The translations under genes and the position numbers were made by a program. A stretch of 64,000 bases of DNA from contig NZ_QEXM01000036.1 of NCBI RefSeq assembly GCF_004127445.1, forward strand, positions 1 to 64,000. Reading direction: 5' to 3'. Shown one piece after another: positions 18,203 through 27,200 of this stretch (positions are counted from its first letter, which is position 1; the number at the start of each line of letters is the position of its first letter). This DNA comes from Streptomyces alfalfae. Its GTDB lineage: Bacteria > Actinomycetota > Actinomycetes > Streptomycetales > Streptomycetaceae. The notes beneath the pieces were generated by a model. The model was not told the origin of the DNA, ran no database searches, and saw only the letters and a program-made list of their open reading frames with translations.

Positions 18203-19102
18203 ATGATCGAAGCGCGGCGGCTGCACATCCTCCGTGCGGTGGCCGACCACCGCACGGTCACCGCCGCTGCCGCCGCGCTGTACCTCACCCCCTCCGCGGT
18301 GTCCCAGCAGCTCACGGCGCTGGAGCAGGAGACGGGGCACCGCCTGGTCGACCGCTCGGCACGCGGGGTGCGCCTCACGCCCGCCGGCGAGATCCTGCTG
18401 ACGCACACCAACGCGGTCCTGGCCCAGCTGGAGCGCGCCGAGGCCGAGCTCGCCGCGTACAGCTCCGGTGAGGCGGGGACGGTGACCGTCGCCTCCTTCG
18501 CCACCGGCATCGGCCTCGTCGTCGGCCCCGCCCTGGCCCGCCTCGCCGACTCCGCGCCCGGCATCAGGCTGCGGGTGCGGGACGCCGAGGGGGACGCGAG
18601 CCTGCCGATGGTCCTCGACCGGCAGGTCGACGTGGCGGTGGCCGTGGAGTACCGGGGCGCGCCCGGCGCCGACGACCCCCGGCTGACTCGCGTGCCGCTG
18701 TACGCCGAGCCCTTCGACGCGGTGCTGCCGCTCGGCCACCGGCTCGCCGACGCGGACCGGGTGCCGCTGGCGGAGCTGGCCAAGGACGCCTGGATCGGCC
18801 CGTTCGCGGGGAACCCCTGCCACGACGTCGTGGTCCTCGCCTGTGAGCAGGCCGGGTTCCAGCCGCTGCTCGAACACTGGTCGGACGACTTCCGCGCGGT
18901 GGTGGCGCTCGCCTCGGCCGGCGCGGGCGTCGCCCTCGTACCGCGTTCGGCGCTGCGCGGCATGGACGTCTCGGGGGCCGTGGTGCGCCCCGTGGAGGGC
19001 GCCGCCCCCACGCGCCGGGTGTTCGCGGCGGTGCGGTGCGGCGCGGAGGGGCATCCGCTGATCCGCCCGGTCCTCGCGGCGCTGGGGGAGGCGGCGGGCT
19101 GA
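18203..19102 (+). CDS. LysR-family transcriptional regulator
   Basis: Protein of 299 aa. The N-terminal winged helix (IEARRLHILRAVADHRTVTA, then LYLTPSAVSQQLTALEQETG) is followed by the LysR substrate-binding fold. I start at ATG 18203, because a -10-like GACAAT ends eight bases upstream and no ribosome site fits, suggesting a leaderless transcript. ATG 18194 in frame (adding MGR, with GAGGG upstream) is the alternative. It follows kbl by 56 bp and precedes an ABC importer, so it might control either. LysR proteins usually regulate a divergent gene, and none is present, so the target is open. Confidence 0.88.
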   Translation: MIEARRLHILRAVADHRTVTAAAAALYLTPSAVSQQLTALEQETGHRLVDRSARGVRLTPAGEILLTHTNAVLAQLERAEAELAAYSSGEAGTVTVASFATGIGLVVGPALARLADSAPGIRLRVRDAEGDASLPMVLDRQVDVAVAVEYRGAPGADDPRLTRVPLYAEPFDAVLPLGHRLADADRVPLAELAKDAWIGPFAGNPCHDVVVLACEQAGFQPLLEHWSDDFRAVVALASAGAGVALVPRSALRGMDVSGAVVRPVEGAAPTRRVFAAVRCGAEGHPLIRPVLAALGEAAG

Positions 19103-19193
19103 GCCCGTCCCCGATGGCCTCCGGCGCCCCACGAAACTCAGGTCCGGCCTCTTGACCCTGTGCTCGGCCAGTCATTAGCGTGACCGACAAGCC

Positions 19194-19213
19194 GTCAGAA
19201 AGCGCTTTCTGAC
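19194..19213. promoter_or_regulatory. perfect 20-bp palindrome, LacI-type operator
   Basis: The sequence GTCAGAAAGCGCTTTCTGAC is a perfect palindrome with the central CG typical of LacI/GalR-family operators. It lies 67 bp before the GTG of the ABC permease gene, and downstream of a CATTAG -10-like element (19173-19178), where binding would block transcription. The 12-bp core GAAAGCGCTTTC recurs at 27955-27966. No LacI-family gene is present in the window, so the repressor is encoded elsewhere. Confidence 0.7.
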
Positions 19214-19279
19214 CGCGACGATTTCCCGGCACTCCGCACCGCTCTCTTCGAATGGCACGGAACATCAGGGGAGTTCATC

Positions 19280-20137
19280 GTGAAGAGCGCACTGTCCACG
19301 CCAACTCCCGCGAGAACGGCCGGAGTCGCGCTGCGGCAACGCCCGGGCCTCGGGAGGCGCACCGCCGACCTGGCCGAGAAGAGCTGGCGTCCGCTGGCCC
19401 TCCTGCTCGTCTGCTTCGGCGCCTGGTGGCTGATCGCCGCCACCGAGACGGTCGAGTCCTATCTCGTCCCCTCGCCGGGCGCGACCCTCGACGTCATCCT
19501 CGACAAGCCCGGCTACCTCTGGCAGCACAGCTGGGTCACCACGTACGAGACCCTCATCGGGTTCGTCCTCGCGGTCGCCGTCGGCATCGTCTCGGCCGTC
19601 CTCATGGTCGCCTCGACGACGGTCGAGAAGACCCTCTACCCCATCCTGCTCTTCGCCCAGGTCGTGCCGAAGATCGCCATCGCGCCGCTGTTCGTGGTCT
19701 GGCTCGGCTTCGGGGTGACGCCGAAGATCCTCATCGCCGTCCTGATCGCCTTCTTCCCCGTCGTGATCTCGATGGTGACCGGGCTCAAGGCCGTGGACCC
19801 CGAGATGCTGCAGCTCTCCGCGACCATGGGCGCACGGCCGTGGCAGACCTTCCTCAAGATCCGCTTCCCGGCGTCGCTCCCGCACCTCTTCTCCGGCCTC
19901 AAGGTGGCCGTGACGCTCGCCGTCACCGGCGCGGTCGTCGGGGAGTTCGTCGGCGCCGACGAAGGCCTCGGCTACGTCATCCTCCAGGCCAACGGCAACC
20001 TCGACACCCCCATGCTCTTCGCGGGGCTGCTCGTGATGTCCCTGATCGGCGTGGTGCTCTTCGTGCTCGTCGAGATCGCCGAGAAGCTGCTGCTTCCCTG
20101 GCACGCGGGGCGCAGGGATCCGGCCGCCACGTACTGA
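19280..20137 (+). CDS. ABC transporter permease (SsuC/TauC/ThiX type)
   Basis: Protein of 285 aa with about six membrane helices (for example LALLLVCFGAWWLIAATETV) and the BPD_transp_1 EAA-like loop LSATMGARPWQTFLKIRFPA. It belongs to the sulfonate/nitrate/hydroxymethylpyrimidine branch. The GTG start has a good AGGGGAG site seven bases upstream. It is the first gene of a permease / binding protein / ATPase operon behind the LacI-type palindrome. One homodimeric permease is normal for this branch. Confidence 0.9.
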   Translation: MKSALSTPTPARTAGVALRQRPGLGRRTADLAEKSWRPLALLLVCFGAWWLIAATETVESYLVPSPGATLDVILDKPGYLWQHSWVTTYETLIGFVLAVAVGIVSAVLMVASTTVEKTLYPILLFAQVVPKIAIAPLFVVWLGFGVTPKILIAVLIAFFPVVISMVTGLKAVDPEMLQLSATMGARPWQTFLKIRFPASLPHLFSGLKVAVTLAVTGAVVGEFVGADEGLGYVILQANGNLDTPMLFAGLLVMSLIGVVLFVLVEIAEKLLLPWHAGRRDPAATY

Positions 20138-20185
20138 CCCCCCGAGCCCCGCCATGTCCCGCCGTACGCGAGAAGGGCCGTCCCC

Positions 20186-21211
20186 ATGCACGCGCGCAGA
20201 CTCCTCACCGGCCTCGTCCCCCTGGCGCTCGTCGCGACGGCCGCCACGGCCTGTGGCGGCGACGAGAAGACGAGCGTCAGCGACTCCGGCAAGAAGCTGG
20301 ACAAGGTGACGCTGACGCTCAACTGGTACCCCTACGGCGAGCACGCGCCGTTCTACTACGGCGAGAAACGGAAGATCTTCGAGAAGCACGGCATCGACCT
20401 GGACATCAGGGCGGGCCAGGGCTCGCAGAAGACCGTGCAGGCCACCGCCGCCGGGCAGACCGACTTCGGCTGGGCCGACACCCCGGCCGTGCTCGCCGGC
20501 GTCGACCAGGGGGTGAAGGTCAAGAGCCTCGGGGTGTTCCTCCAGACCACCCCGGCGTCCGTGCAGTCCTTCACGTCCGAGGACGTCACCTCGCCCGGCG
20601 ACCTGAAGGGCAGGACGGTCGCGGGCACGGCCGGCGACGCGCTCACCAAGACGTTCCCGATCTTCCTCCAGAAGAACGGCATGGACGCGTCCGACGTCAA
20701 GATCCAGAACACCGACCCGGCGGGCAAGATCGCCGCGGTGATCTCCGGGAAGACCGACGGCCTGCTCGGCTACGCGAGCGACCAGGGACCCACCATGCGG
20801 AACAAGGCCAAGAAGGACGTCTCCTACCTGCGCTTCTCCGAGCACGGCCTGAACTTCTACTCCAACGGCCTCATCGCGGGCGCCAAGACCCTCCAGGGCA
20901 GGGGCGACTTGGCGAAACGGATGACCGCCGCGGTCAGCGAGGCGTGGGCCGCCGCGGAGAAGAGCCCGGGGCCCGCGGTGGCCGCCATGGAGGGCGCCTC
21001 GGAGCAGCTGCCGCCGAAGGACGTCCTCGCCGAGCAGTTCAGGACGACCCTCACCCTGCTGCACACCGAGGCCACCGAGGGGAAGGCGCCGGGCGTCAAC
21101 ACCGAGGCGGACTGGAAGCAGACCATCGAGGTCTTCTCCGAGGCGGGCATGGTCAAGAACCCCCGCTCCGTGGGGGAGTACTGGGATTCGGCCAACGGGA
21201 TCAAGGGGTGA
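20186..21211 (+). CDS. ABC transporter substrate-binding lipoprotein (NMT1/THI5-like)
   Basis: Protein of 341 aa with a lipoprotein signal peptide (ALVATAATACGG, lipobox Cys near residue 24). The mature protein begins with LTLNWYPYGEHAPFYYGEKR, the pattern of NMT1/THI5/SsuA-like binding proteins that capture pyrimidine precursors, sulfonates, nitrate or related compounds. TDFGWADTPAVLAG and VISGKTDGLLGYASDQG are further family segments. No TPP riboswitch is recognisable upstream, which argues against a thiamine-precursor role but does not settle the substrate. The gene AGAAGG site fits the ATG at 20186. Confidence 0.88.
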   Translation: MHARRLLTGLVPLALVATAATACGGDEKTSVSDSGKKLDKVTLTLNWYPYGEHAPFYYGEKRKIFEKHGIDLDIRAGQGSQKTVQATAAGQTDFGWADTPAVLAGVDQGVKVKSLGVFLQTTPASVQSFTSEDVTSPGDLKGRTVAGTAGDALTKTFPIFLQKNGMDASDVKIQNTDPAGKIAAVISGKTDGLLGYASDQGPTMRNKAKKDVSYLRFSEHGLNFYSNGLIAGAKTLQGRGDLAKRMTAAVSEAWAAAEKSPGPAVAAMEGASEQLPPKDVLAEQFRTTLTLLHTEATEGKAPGVNTEADWKQTIEVFSEAGMVKNPRSVGEYWDSANGIKG

Positions 21212-21213
21212 GC

Positions 21214-22053
21214 ATGCCCGAGGACGCGGCGCTCAAGGACGGGACGGCACCGGGGCGGGACGTCGTGCCCGCCCCGGCGGCCGTGCCCGCCGTGCGGGTG
21301 GACGGCGTCGCCGTCCGCTTCCGCACGAAGAAGAAGGACGTCACCGCGTTGCGCGAGGTCTCGCTCGACATCGCCGCGGGCGAGTTCGTGGCGATCGTCG
21401 GCCCCTCGGGCTGCGGCAAGTCCACGCTGCTCAAGCTGGTCGCCGGGCTGCTCGCGCCCTCGTCGGGTGACGTGCTGCTCGGCGGCGAACGGGTGCGTGG
21501 CCCCCGGCGCGACATCGGCTACGTCTTCCAGCGCGCCGCCCTGCTCGACTGGCGCTCGGCACGCCGCAACATCCTCCTCCAGGCGGAGATGCGGAAGATC
21601 CCGGGGGAGCGGGCACGCGCGCGTGCCGACGAATTGATCCGCATGACCGGACTCGACGGCTTCGAGGACGCCTATCCGCACGAGCTGTCCGGCGGCATGC
21701 AGCAGCGCGTGGCGCTGTGCCGGGCGCTGCTGCACGAACCGCCCGTGCTGCTGATGGACGAGCCGTTCGGCGCCCTCGACGCGCTCACTCGGGAGCAGAT
21801 GAACGTCGAGCTGAACCGCATCTGGCGGGAGACCGGCACCACGGTGATCCTGGTGACGCACTCGATCGCCGAGGCCGCCTACCTCGCGGACCGCGTCGTG
21901 GTGATGAGCCCGCGCCCCGGCGCCGTCACGGAGATCGTCGACGTCGGCCTGCCCGCCGAGCGCGCCTACGCGGCCACCCTGGCGTCGCCCGAGTTCCGCG
22001 CGGCGACGGGGCGGATCAGGGAGCTGCTCGGGGCGGTCTCGGCCCACGACTGA
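21214..22053 (+). CDS. ABC transporter ATP-binding protein (SsuB/TauB type)
   Basis: Protein of 279 aa. Walker A is GPSGCGKSTLLK, the signature is HELSGGMQQRVALCRALL, Walker B is LLMDEPFGALD, and the H-loop is ILVTHSIAEAAYLADRVVV. It energises the permease encoded two genes upstream. The ATG at 21214 has AAGGGG six bases upstream. An in-frame GTG at 21208 would overlap the lipoprotein stop (GTGA). About 30 residues of Pro/Ala-rich sequence precede the ATPase fold. A hairpin follows the stop. Confidence 0.93.
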   Translation: MPEDAALKDGTAPGRDVVPAPAAVPAVRVDGVAVRFRTKKKDVTALREVSLDIAAGEFVAIVGPSGCGKSTLLKLVAGLLAPSSGDVLLGGERVRGPRRDIGYVFQRAALLDWRSARRNILLQAEMRKIPGERARARADELIRMTGLDGFEDAYPHELSGGMQQRVALCRALLHEPPVLLMDEPFGALDALTREQMNVELNRIWRETGTTVILVTHSIAEAAYLADRVVVMSPRPGAVTEIVDVGLPAERAYAATLASPEFRAATGRIRELLGAVSAHD

Positions 22054-22062
22054 CCGCGGCCC

Positions 22063-22083
22063 GGAGCGACGCCGCGGCGCTCC
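22063..22083 (+). terminator. hairpin after the ABC importer operon
   Basis: Arms GGAGCG (22063-22068) and CGCTCC (22078-22083) with additional GC pairing inside. No T-run follows. It probably separates the ABC operon from the XRE-cupin gene. Confidence 0.4.
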
Positions 22084-22172
22084 ACGCCGGTCAGGCCGTG
22101 TGCGCGCGCCGAGGGCCGCCGAGAGCCGGATCACGCTTGTCGGCGTCCCAGATACGGGATAGCGTGCCGGAT

Positions 22173-22751
22173 ATGGACGTGCCTTCGCGGGAACATGACG
22201 GAGTCGACGCGCGCCTCGCCGCACGGCTGGCCGAGCTGCGGGCCGAACACGGCTGGTCGCTCGGCGAGTTGTCCGAGCTGAGCGGCATCAGCCGTTCCAC
22301 CCTGTCCCGCGCCGAGCGCGCGGAGATCAGCCCCACCGCGGCCCTCCTGAACCGCCTCTGCGCCGTGTACAAACGCACCATGTCGCAGCTCCTGAGCGAG
22401 GTGGAGGCGGAGCCCGCGCAGCTCGTGCGCGCCGTCGACCAGGCGGTCTGGACGGACGACGACGCCGGCTTCATGCGCTGGTCCGTCTCGCCGCCGCACC
22501 TCGGGATGCGCGCCGAACTGGTCGAGGGCCGACTGCAGCCGGGCGCCGACATCGCCTACGACCGGCCGCCCGTGCCCGGCCTCGAACAGCACATCTGGGT
22601 GCTCGAAGGCGGCCTTGAGGTCACCGTCCAGGGCGAGCCGCACACCCTGCGCACCGGAGACTGCCTGCGCTACCGGCTCTGGGGCGCCTCACGCTTCCGC
22701 TGCCTGGGCGACGAGGAGGTGCGGTACGCGCTGGTGGTGGTGAAACCGTGA
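22173..22751 (+). CDS. XRE-family regulator with cupin domain
   Basis: Protein of 192 aa. The helix-turn-helix lies at about residues 15-70 (HGWSLGELSELSGISRSTLS, then ERAEISPTAALLNRLCAVYK). The C-terminal cupin (PPVPGLEQHIWVLEGGLEVT, then LRTGDCLRYRLWGASRFRC) probably senses a metabolite. The start at ATG 22173 has no ribosome site, but a -10-like TAGCGT ends seven bases before it, suggesting a leaderless mRNA. Its stop overlaps the GTG of an acetyltransferase gene (GTGA). XRE-cupin plus GNAT pairs often appear where the regulator controls the coupled enzyme. Confidence 0.9.
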   Translation: MDVPSREHDGVDARLAARLAELRAEHGWSLGELSELSGISRSTLSRAERAEISPTAALLNRLCAVYKRTMSQLLSEVEAEPAQLVRAVDQAVWTDDDAGFMRWSVSPPHLGMRAELVEGRLQPGADIAYDRPPVPGLEQHIWVLEGGLEVTVQGEPHTLRTGDCLRYRLWGASRFRCLGDEEVRYALVVVKP

Positions 22752-23323
22752 CGGCTCCCATGGCGGGCGACGGCATCACGCGCCTGGACGCCGCCGGGCT
22801 CCTCGGCCACGCGGACGGTCTCGCCGGTCTCCTCGTCGCCACCGTGCGGGACGGCGCCTCGCTCGGCTTCCTCGCGGATCTGGACAGCGCGACGGCCGCC
22901 GCCTGGTGGCGCGGGCTCGCCGGTGCGGTCGAGGCGGGCGGTCTCGCCGTCTGGGCGGCGCTCGACGCCGGGCGGGTCACGGGAACCGTCGGCGTCGCCT
23001 TCACCGACAAGCCCAACGGCCGCCACCGGGCCGATGTCACCAAGCTGATGGTCCACCCGTCCGCGCGCGGCCAGGGCCTCGCCCGCGCGCTCCTGGCCAC
23101 CGCCGAGGCGGCCGCCGCCGACGCGGGCGTGACCCTGCTCGTCCTGGACACCGAGACCGGCAGCCCCGCCGAGGCGCTCTACCACGGGGCCGGCTGGACC
23201 CCGGCCGGGTCGATCCCCGATTACGCGACCGACCCCGCCGGGGTCCTGCGCCCGACGACGCTGTTCTACAAACGGCTCCCCGCACCCTCCGGGGAGACGG
23301 CGCGGAGCCTGTGCTCTCAGTAG
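22748..23323 (+). CDS. GNAT-family N-acetyltransferase
   Basis: Protein of 191 aa. The acetyl-CoA-binding core is visible (VTKLMVHPSARGQGLARALL, then ALYHGAGWTPAGSIPDYA). The substrate is unknown. The GTG start overlaps the stop of the XRE-cupin gene, so expression is coupled. The last 7 bp overlap the 3' end of the convergent TIM-barrel gene. The length is slightly above the minimal GNAT fold because of about 20 extra residues at each end. Confidence 0.9.
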   Translation: MTAPMAGDGITRLDAAGLLGHADGLAGLLVATVRDGASLGFLADLDSATAAAWWRGLAGAVEAGGLAVWAALDAGRVTGTVGVAFTDKPNGRHRADVTKLMVHPSARGQGLARALLATAEAAAADAGVTLLVLDTETGSPAEALYHGAGWTPAGSIPDYATDPAGVLRPTTLFYKRLPAPSGETARSLCSQ

Positions 23324-24207
23324 CGCAGCGCCGCCAGATGGACGTAGCTGTTCCGTGCCGTCGCGAACGGATCGGCCGGGGCGTCGTGCTCGACCAGCCA
23401 CTGCCGGACACCGCCCACGCGCGCGTGGGCGAACATCGCGGCGAAGTCGAGCGTCCCCGAACCGACGTCGGCGAACCCGCCGTCGGCCGCCATGTCCTTC
23501 ACGTGCAGCGCGGGGAAGCGGCGCGGATGGCACCGGAAATACGTCCCCGGACCGGTGCCGCCGCCCTTCGCCGCCCAGTACACGTCCAGCTCGAAGGCGA
23601 CCAGATGCGGGTCGGTCTCCGCCAGGAGGATGTCGTACAGGCTCCTGCCGTCCACCACCACGTGGTCGGAGCCGTGGTTGTGGAACAGGACGGGACCGAG
23701 CCCCGCCTCGCGTGAGGCGAGCCCGATGCGGTTGAACTGCCGCGCCGCCTCCCGGAAGCCGTCCGGGGTGTGCATGACTCCCGGCAGGCTCGGCACCACG
23801 GGCCACCTGGCGCCCAGGGTGCGCAGATCGTCCAGCGCCCGTGGCAGACCGGCGCCGGTCAGGGTGGGGTACGCGACGTGCTCAAGGACCGCCCGCAGGC
23901 CCACCGCGTCCAGCATCCGCCGGATCGCGGAGGCGTCGTACCCGTGCCGGCCGCTGACGCCCACCGTCGCGTACCCGATCTCCGCGAGCCGTTCCAGGGT
24001 GCCCGCGAAGTCCCGCGCGAGCGCGTCGCGCATCGTGTACAGGTGCATGCCGATGCCGCCGCGCGGGATGCGCCGGCGCTTCACCGCGCCCTCACCGGCC
24101 GATGCGGGCAGCGCTCCGCCGAGGGCCGCCGCGAGCCCTGCCGACGTGCCGAAGGACGTATGGAGAAAGGCACGCCGCGTGCCGCCGGCCGACCTGTCCG
24201 GGCTCAT
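23317..24207 (-). CDS. Tat-exported sugar phosphate isomerase/epimerase-like TIM-barrel protein
   Basis: Protein of 296 aa. A Tat-type signal peptide (TRRAFLHTSFGTSAGLAAAL, ending about ALPASAG) is followed by an AP-endonuclease-2/xylose-isomerase-like barrel. Metal-site-type segments are VLFHNHGSDHVVVDG, VAFELDVYWAAKGG and PALHVKDMA. Family members isomerise or epimerise sugars and keto-sugars, and extracellular members often accompany ThuA or dehydrogenase proteins. The ATG overlaps the stop of the large upstream ThuA protein (ATGA), so the two are co-translated and both exported. The pair probably works on an extracellular sugar or uronic acid derivative. Confidence 0.88.
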   Translation of the reverse strand: MSPDRSAGGTRRAFLHTSFGTSAGLAAALGGALPASAGEGAVKRRRIPRGGIGMHLYTMRDALARDFAGTLERLAEIGYATVGVSGRHGYDASAIRRMLDAVGLRAVLEHVAYPTLTGAGLPRALDDLRTLGARWPVVPSLPGVMHTPDGFREAARQFNRIGLASREAGLGPVLFHNHGSDHVVVDGRSLYDILLAETDPHLVAFELDVYWAAKGGGTGPGTYFRCHPRRFPALHVKDMAADGGFADVGSGTLDFAAMFAHARVGGVRQWLVEHDAPADPFATARNSYVHLAALRY

Positions 24208-27200
24208 CACCGCCCCTCCTTCACCGTGATCCGGACCGCGCCGGCCGTCGTGTCGCCCTTGTCGTCGGTCACCGTCAGATGCGCGGTGTACGTGCCCACG
24301 CGCGCGTACGTGTGCCGCGCGGTCGGGCCCTCGGCGCCGCCCGGCGGTGCGGGGTTGTCGCCGAAGTCCCAGTGGTAGGAGGCGGCGGTGCGCCCCGCGG
24401 GCAGCTTCACCCTGCCGGTGAGCGTCACAGCCAGCGGAGGCGCGCCGCTCGCCGGGGCCGCGGCGACCGCGACCTTCGCGCCGGACCGCTTCTCGACCCC
24501 GGGCCCGTTGAAGCGCAGCCAGTCCACCGAGAGCAGGTCCGGCTTGTCGGCCGTCCACCCCGGGTTGGTGAAGACCGCGTACAGCTTCGCCGTGCCGTCG
24601 TGCTCGGCGAGCCGCGTGGTCGGCGAGATGAAGTTCGACCAGCCGCCGGTGTTCGGCACCGTCACCTTGCCGAGCAGCGTGCCCGTGGGCGAGCCGGCCC
24701 GGAACTCGACGTCGCCGCCGAGACCGCCCGAGGAGGCGCCCACCGTCACCGAGTCGACGCCCTTGAGATGGACGGGGTCGAAGGAGACCCAGTCCTTGTC
24801 CTCGATCTCGATGAGCCGCTTGCCGCCCGAGGCGTCCGCCCTGGCGCCGGTGTCCACGCCGCCGTGCGCGCCGCCCGTGGCGGTGCGGTGCTCGGCCTCG
24901 CGGAAGGACGTGCGCAGGGTCAGCGAGGCGGAGCCGGTCAGCGCGGGCACGTCGCCGGCGCCCTTGTCCTCGTACTGGGCGGTGATGCCGTAGTACAGGT
25001 TCTGGCCGGGGCCGTGGCTGTCACCGGCGTCCGTCACGATCTCGCCCGCACAGCCGGTGTAGTTGTCCAGCGGGTGCAGATGCGCGTCGTGCCCGAGCTG
25101 GGACTGCACGACGACGCGGTCGCAGTCGATCCGCCCGTCCTCGCGGTCCTTGACCTTCACGGTGAACGGGATGGTGTCACCGAAGCTGAACGTCCCGCCG
25201 TTCGGCGGCTTGCCGAGCGTCACCGTGGGCCGGGTGTTGCCGACCGTGATCTCCCGTACGGCGAGTCCGTCGAGGTCACCGGGGCCCGTCACCTTCAGGC
25301 GGGCCGTGAACCGCCCCTCCTCGGTGTAGGTGTGGGTCGGGTTCGCCTCCGTGGAGTCGGTCGTGCCGTTCCCGTCGAAGTCCCACGCGTACGTGACCGG
25401 CTTGCCGTCCGGCAGCCCCGAGCCCTTGCTGGAGAACTCGACGGTCAGCGGCGCGCGCCCGCTGTCGGGAGCGGCCGCCGCACGGGCGTCGGGGAGGCGG
25501 CCGTCCGCCACGTAGTCGATGCGGTAGATGCCGGAGCCTTCGTTGCTGCCGCCGCGCCCCGTGCCGCTGCCGAGGCCGAAGTCGATGACGTACAGCGCCC
25601 CGTCAGGGCCGAAATCGGCATCGAAGGGCTGGTTCCACTTCATGTCGGGGAAGACGGAGTTGATGGACTGGAGATCACCGGCCTTGGCGGGCTCGAACCG
25701 CCGGTCGGTGAACTCCTGGTCCTTCTCCTGGACCGAGAACGTCTTGAACCACTGCCGGGTCAGCTCATAGGCGAACCACTTCCCCTCGAAGTACGCCGGG
25801 AACTTGGTCTTGTACGGGTTGTCGGCGTCGTAGTCGTAGACCGGGCCGCTCATCGGACCGCCGCCGCCCGCGCCGAGTTCGGGGAACTCCTTCGACTCGG
25901 AGTAGGCGTACCAGACGTTCGCGGGCTTGGCGGGCGGCAGCTCACGCAGCCCCGTGTTGTTGGGCGAGTCGTTCACGAGGTTCGCGCAGTCGAATTTCGC
26001 CTTCGAGGTCTTCGTCGCGAAGTCGTAGTCGTTGAACGGGGTGTTGTCGCCGACGCAGTACGGCCAGCCGTAGTTCCCCGCCTCGGTGATCCGGTCGAAC
26101 TCCACCGTCCCCTCGGGGCCGCGGTCGGCGACCGCCTGCCGCGCGTCCGGTCCGTAATCCGCCACGAGGAGGGCGCCGCTGAGCGGGTCGGTGGTGATGC
26201 GGAAGGGATTGCGCAGCCCCATCGCGTAGACCTCGGGGCGTGTCTTGCCGGTGCCGGGCGGGAACAGGTTCCCCTCGGGCACCGCATAGGTCCCGTCGTC
26301 CTTCGGCGTGATCCGCAGCACCTTTCCGCGCAGGTCGTTCGTGTTGCCGGAGGTGCCCTGCGCGTCCCAGGCGCGGCGGCCCTCGCGCTCGTCGATCGGC
26401 GTGAATCCGTCGGAGGCGAACGGGTCGGTGTTGTCACCCGTGGCGATGTACAGATCACCCTTCTTGTCGAAGGCGATCGAGCCCGCCATGTGCGAATTCG
26501 CGCGGCCCTCACCGCGCAGCGTCGGAATGGTCAGCAGCCGTTTCTCCGACGCCGCGTCGACCTTTCCGCCCGCCTCGGTGAACCGGGAGAGGTTGATGCG
26601 CTTCTCGGTCTTGCCGGAGTGCAGCAGATAGAGCCAGTGGTTGTCCGCGAAATCCGGGTCGAGCGCGAGCCCGAGCAGCCCGTCCGACTGGCTCGTCATC
26701 TCCGGCGTGTACGCGAGGTCGAGCGCGGTGGAGACCTTCAGCGTCTCCTGGTCGATGATCTTCAGCTTGCCGGTGCGCTGCACGAAGAACACCCGGCGGT
26801 CCGGCGCGACCGCCAGCTCGAAGGGGTCCGCCAGATCCGCGGTGGCCAGCGGCGTCCGCTGGAAGCTGCCGGTCTTCGTGGCGGTGCAGTCCCCCGGCTT
26901 GTCGCCCGCGGCCCACTGGATGCCGCCGAGCAGGTGCGCGAGGAAGCCCTCCTCCTGGAAGGCCGCTTCGGCATGGCCGCCGGCCGTGTACCAGGACCGG
27001 CCGCCGTCGTAGTTCTGGCACCAGGACCACGGCTGGTCGACGCCCTCGTCCAGCCCCGAGACCCCGTCCCGCACCTTCACCTGGGCGAGGGTGTGCACCT
27101 TGCCGGTGGGGTTGGCGCGCCAGTTGTACCACTCCTCGGTGCGCTCCCAGAGCTCCGGGAGGCCCTTGGTGGAGGGGTGCGCGTGGTCGAGCACCTTGAC

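Noticed and set aside
20138..20185. TPP riboswitch before the NMT1-like binding protein
   Set aside because: No conserved CTGAGA or ACCTGATC elements here or before the permease gene.
19265..21064. 599-codon minus-strand ORF over the ABC operon
   Set aside because: Low-complexity His/Asp/Glu-rich shadow; the plus-strand permease and lipoprotein genes are unmistakable.
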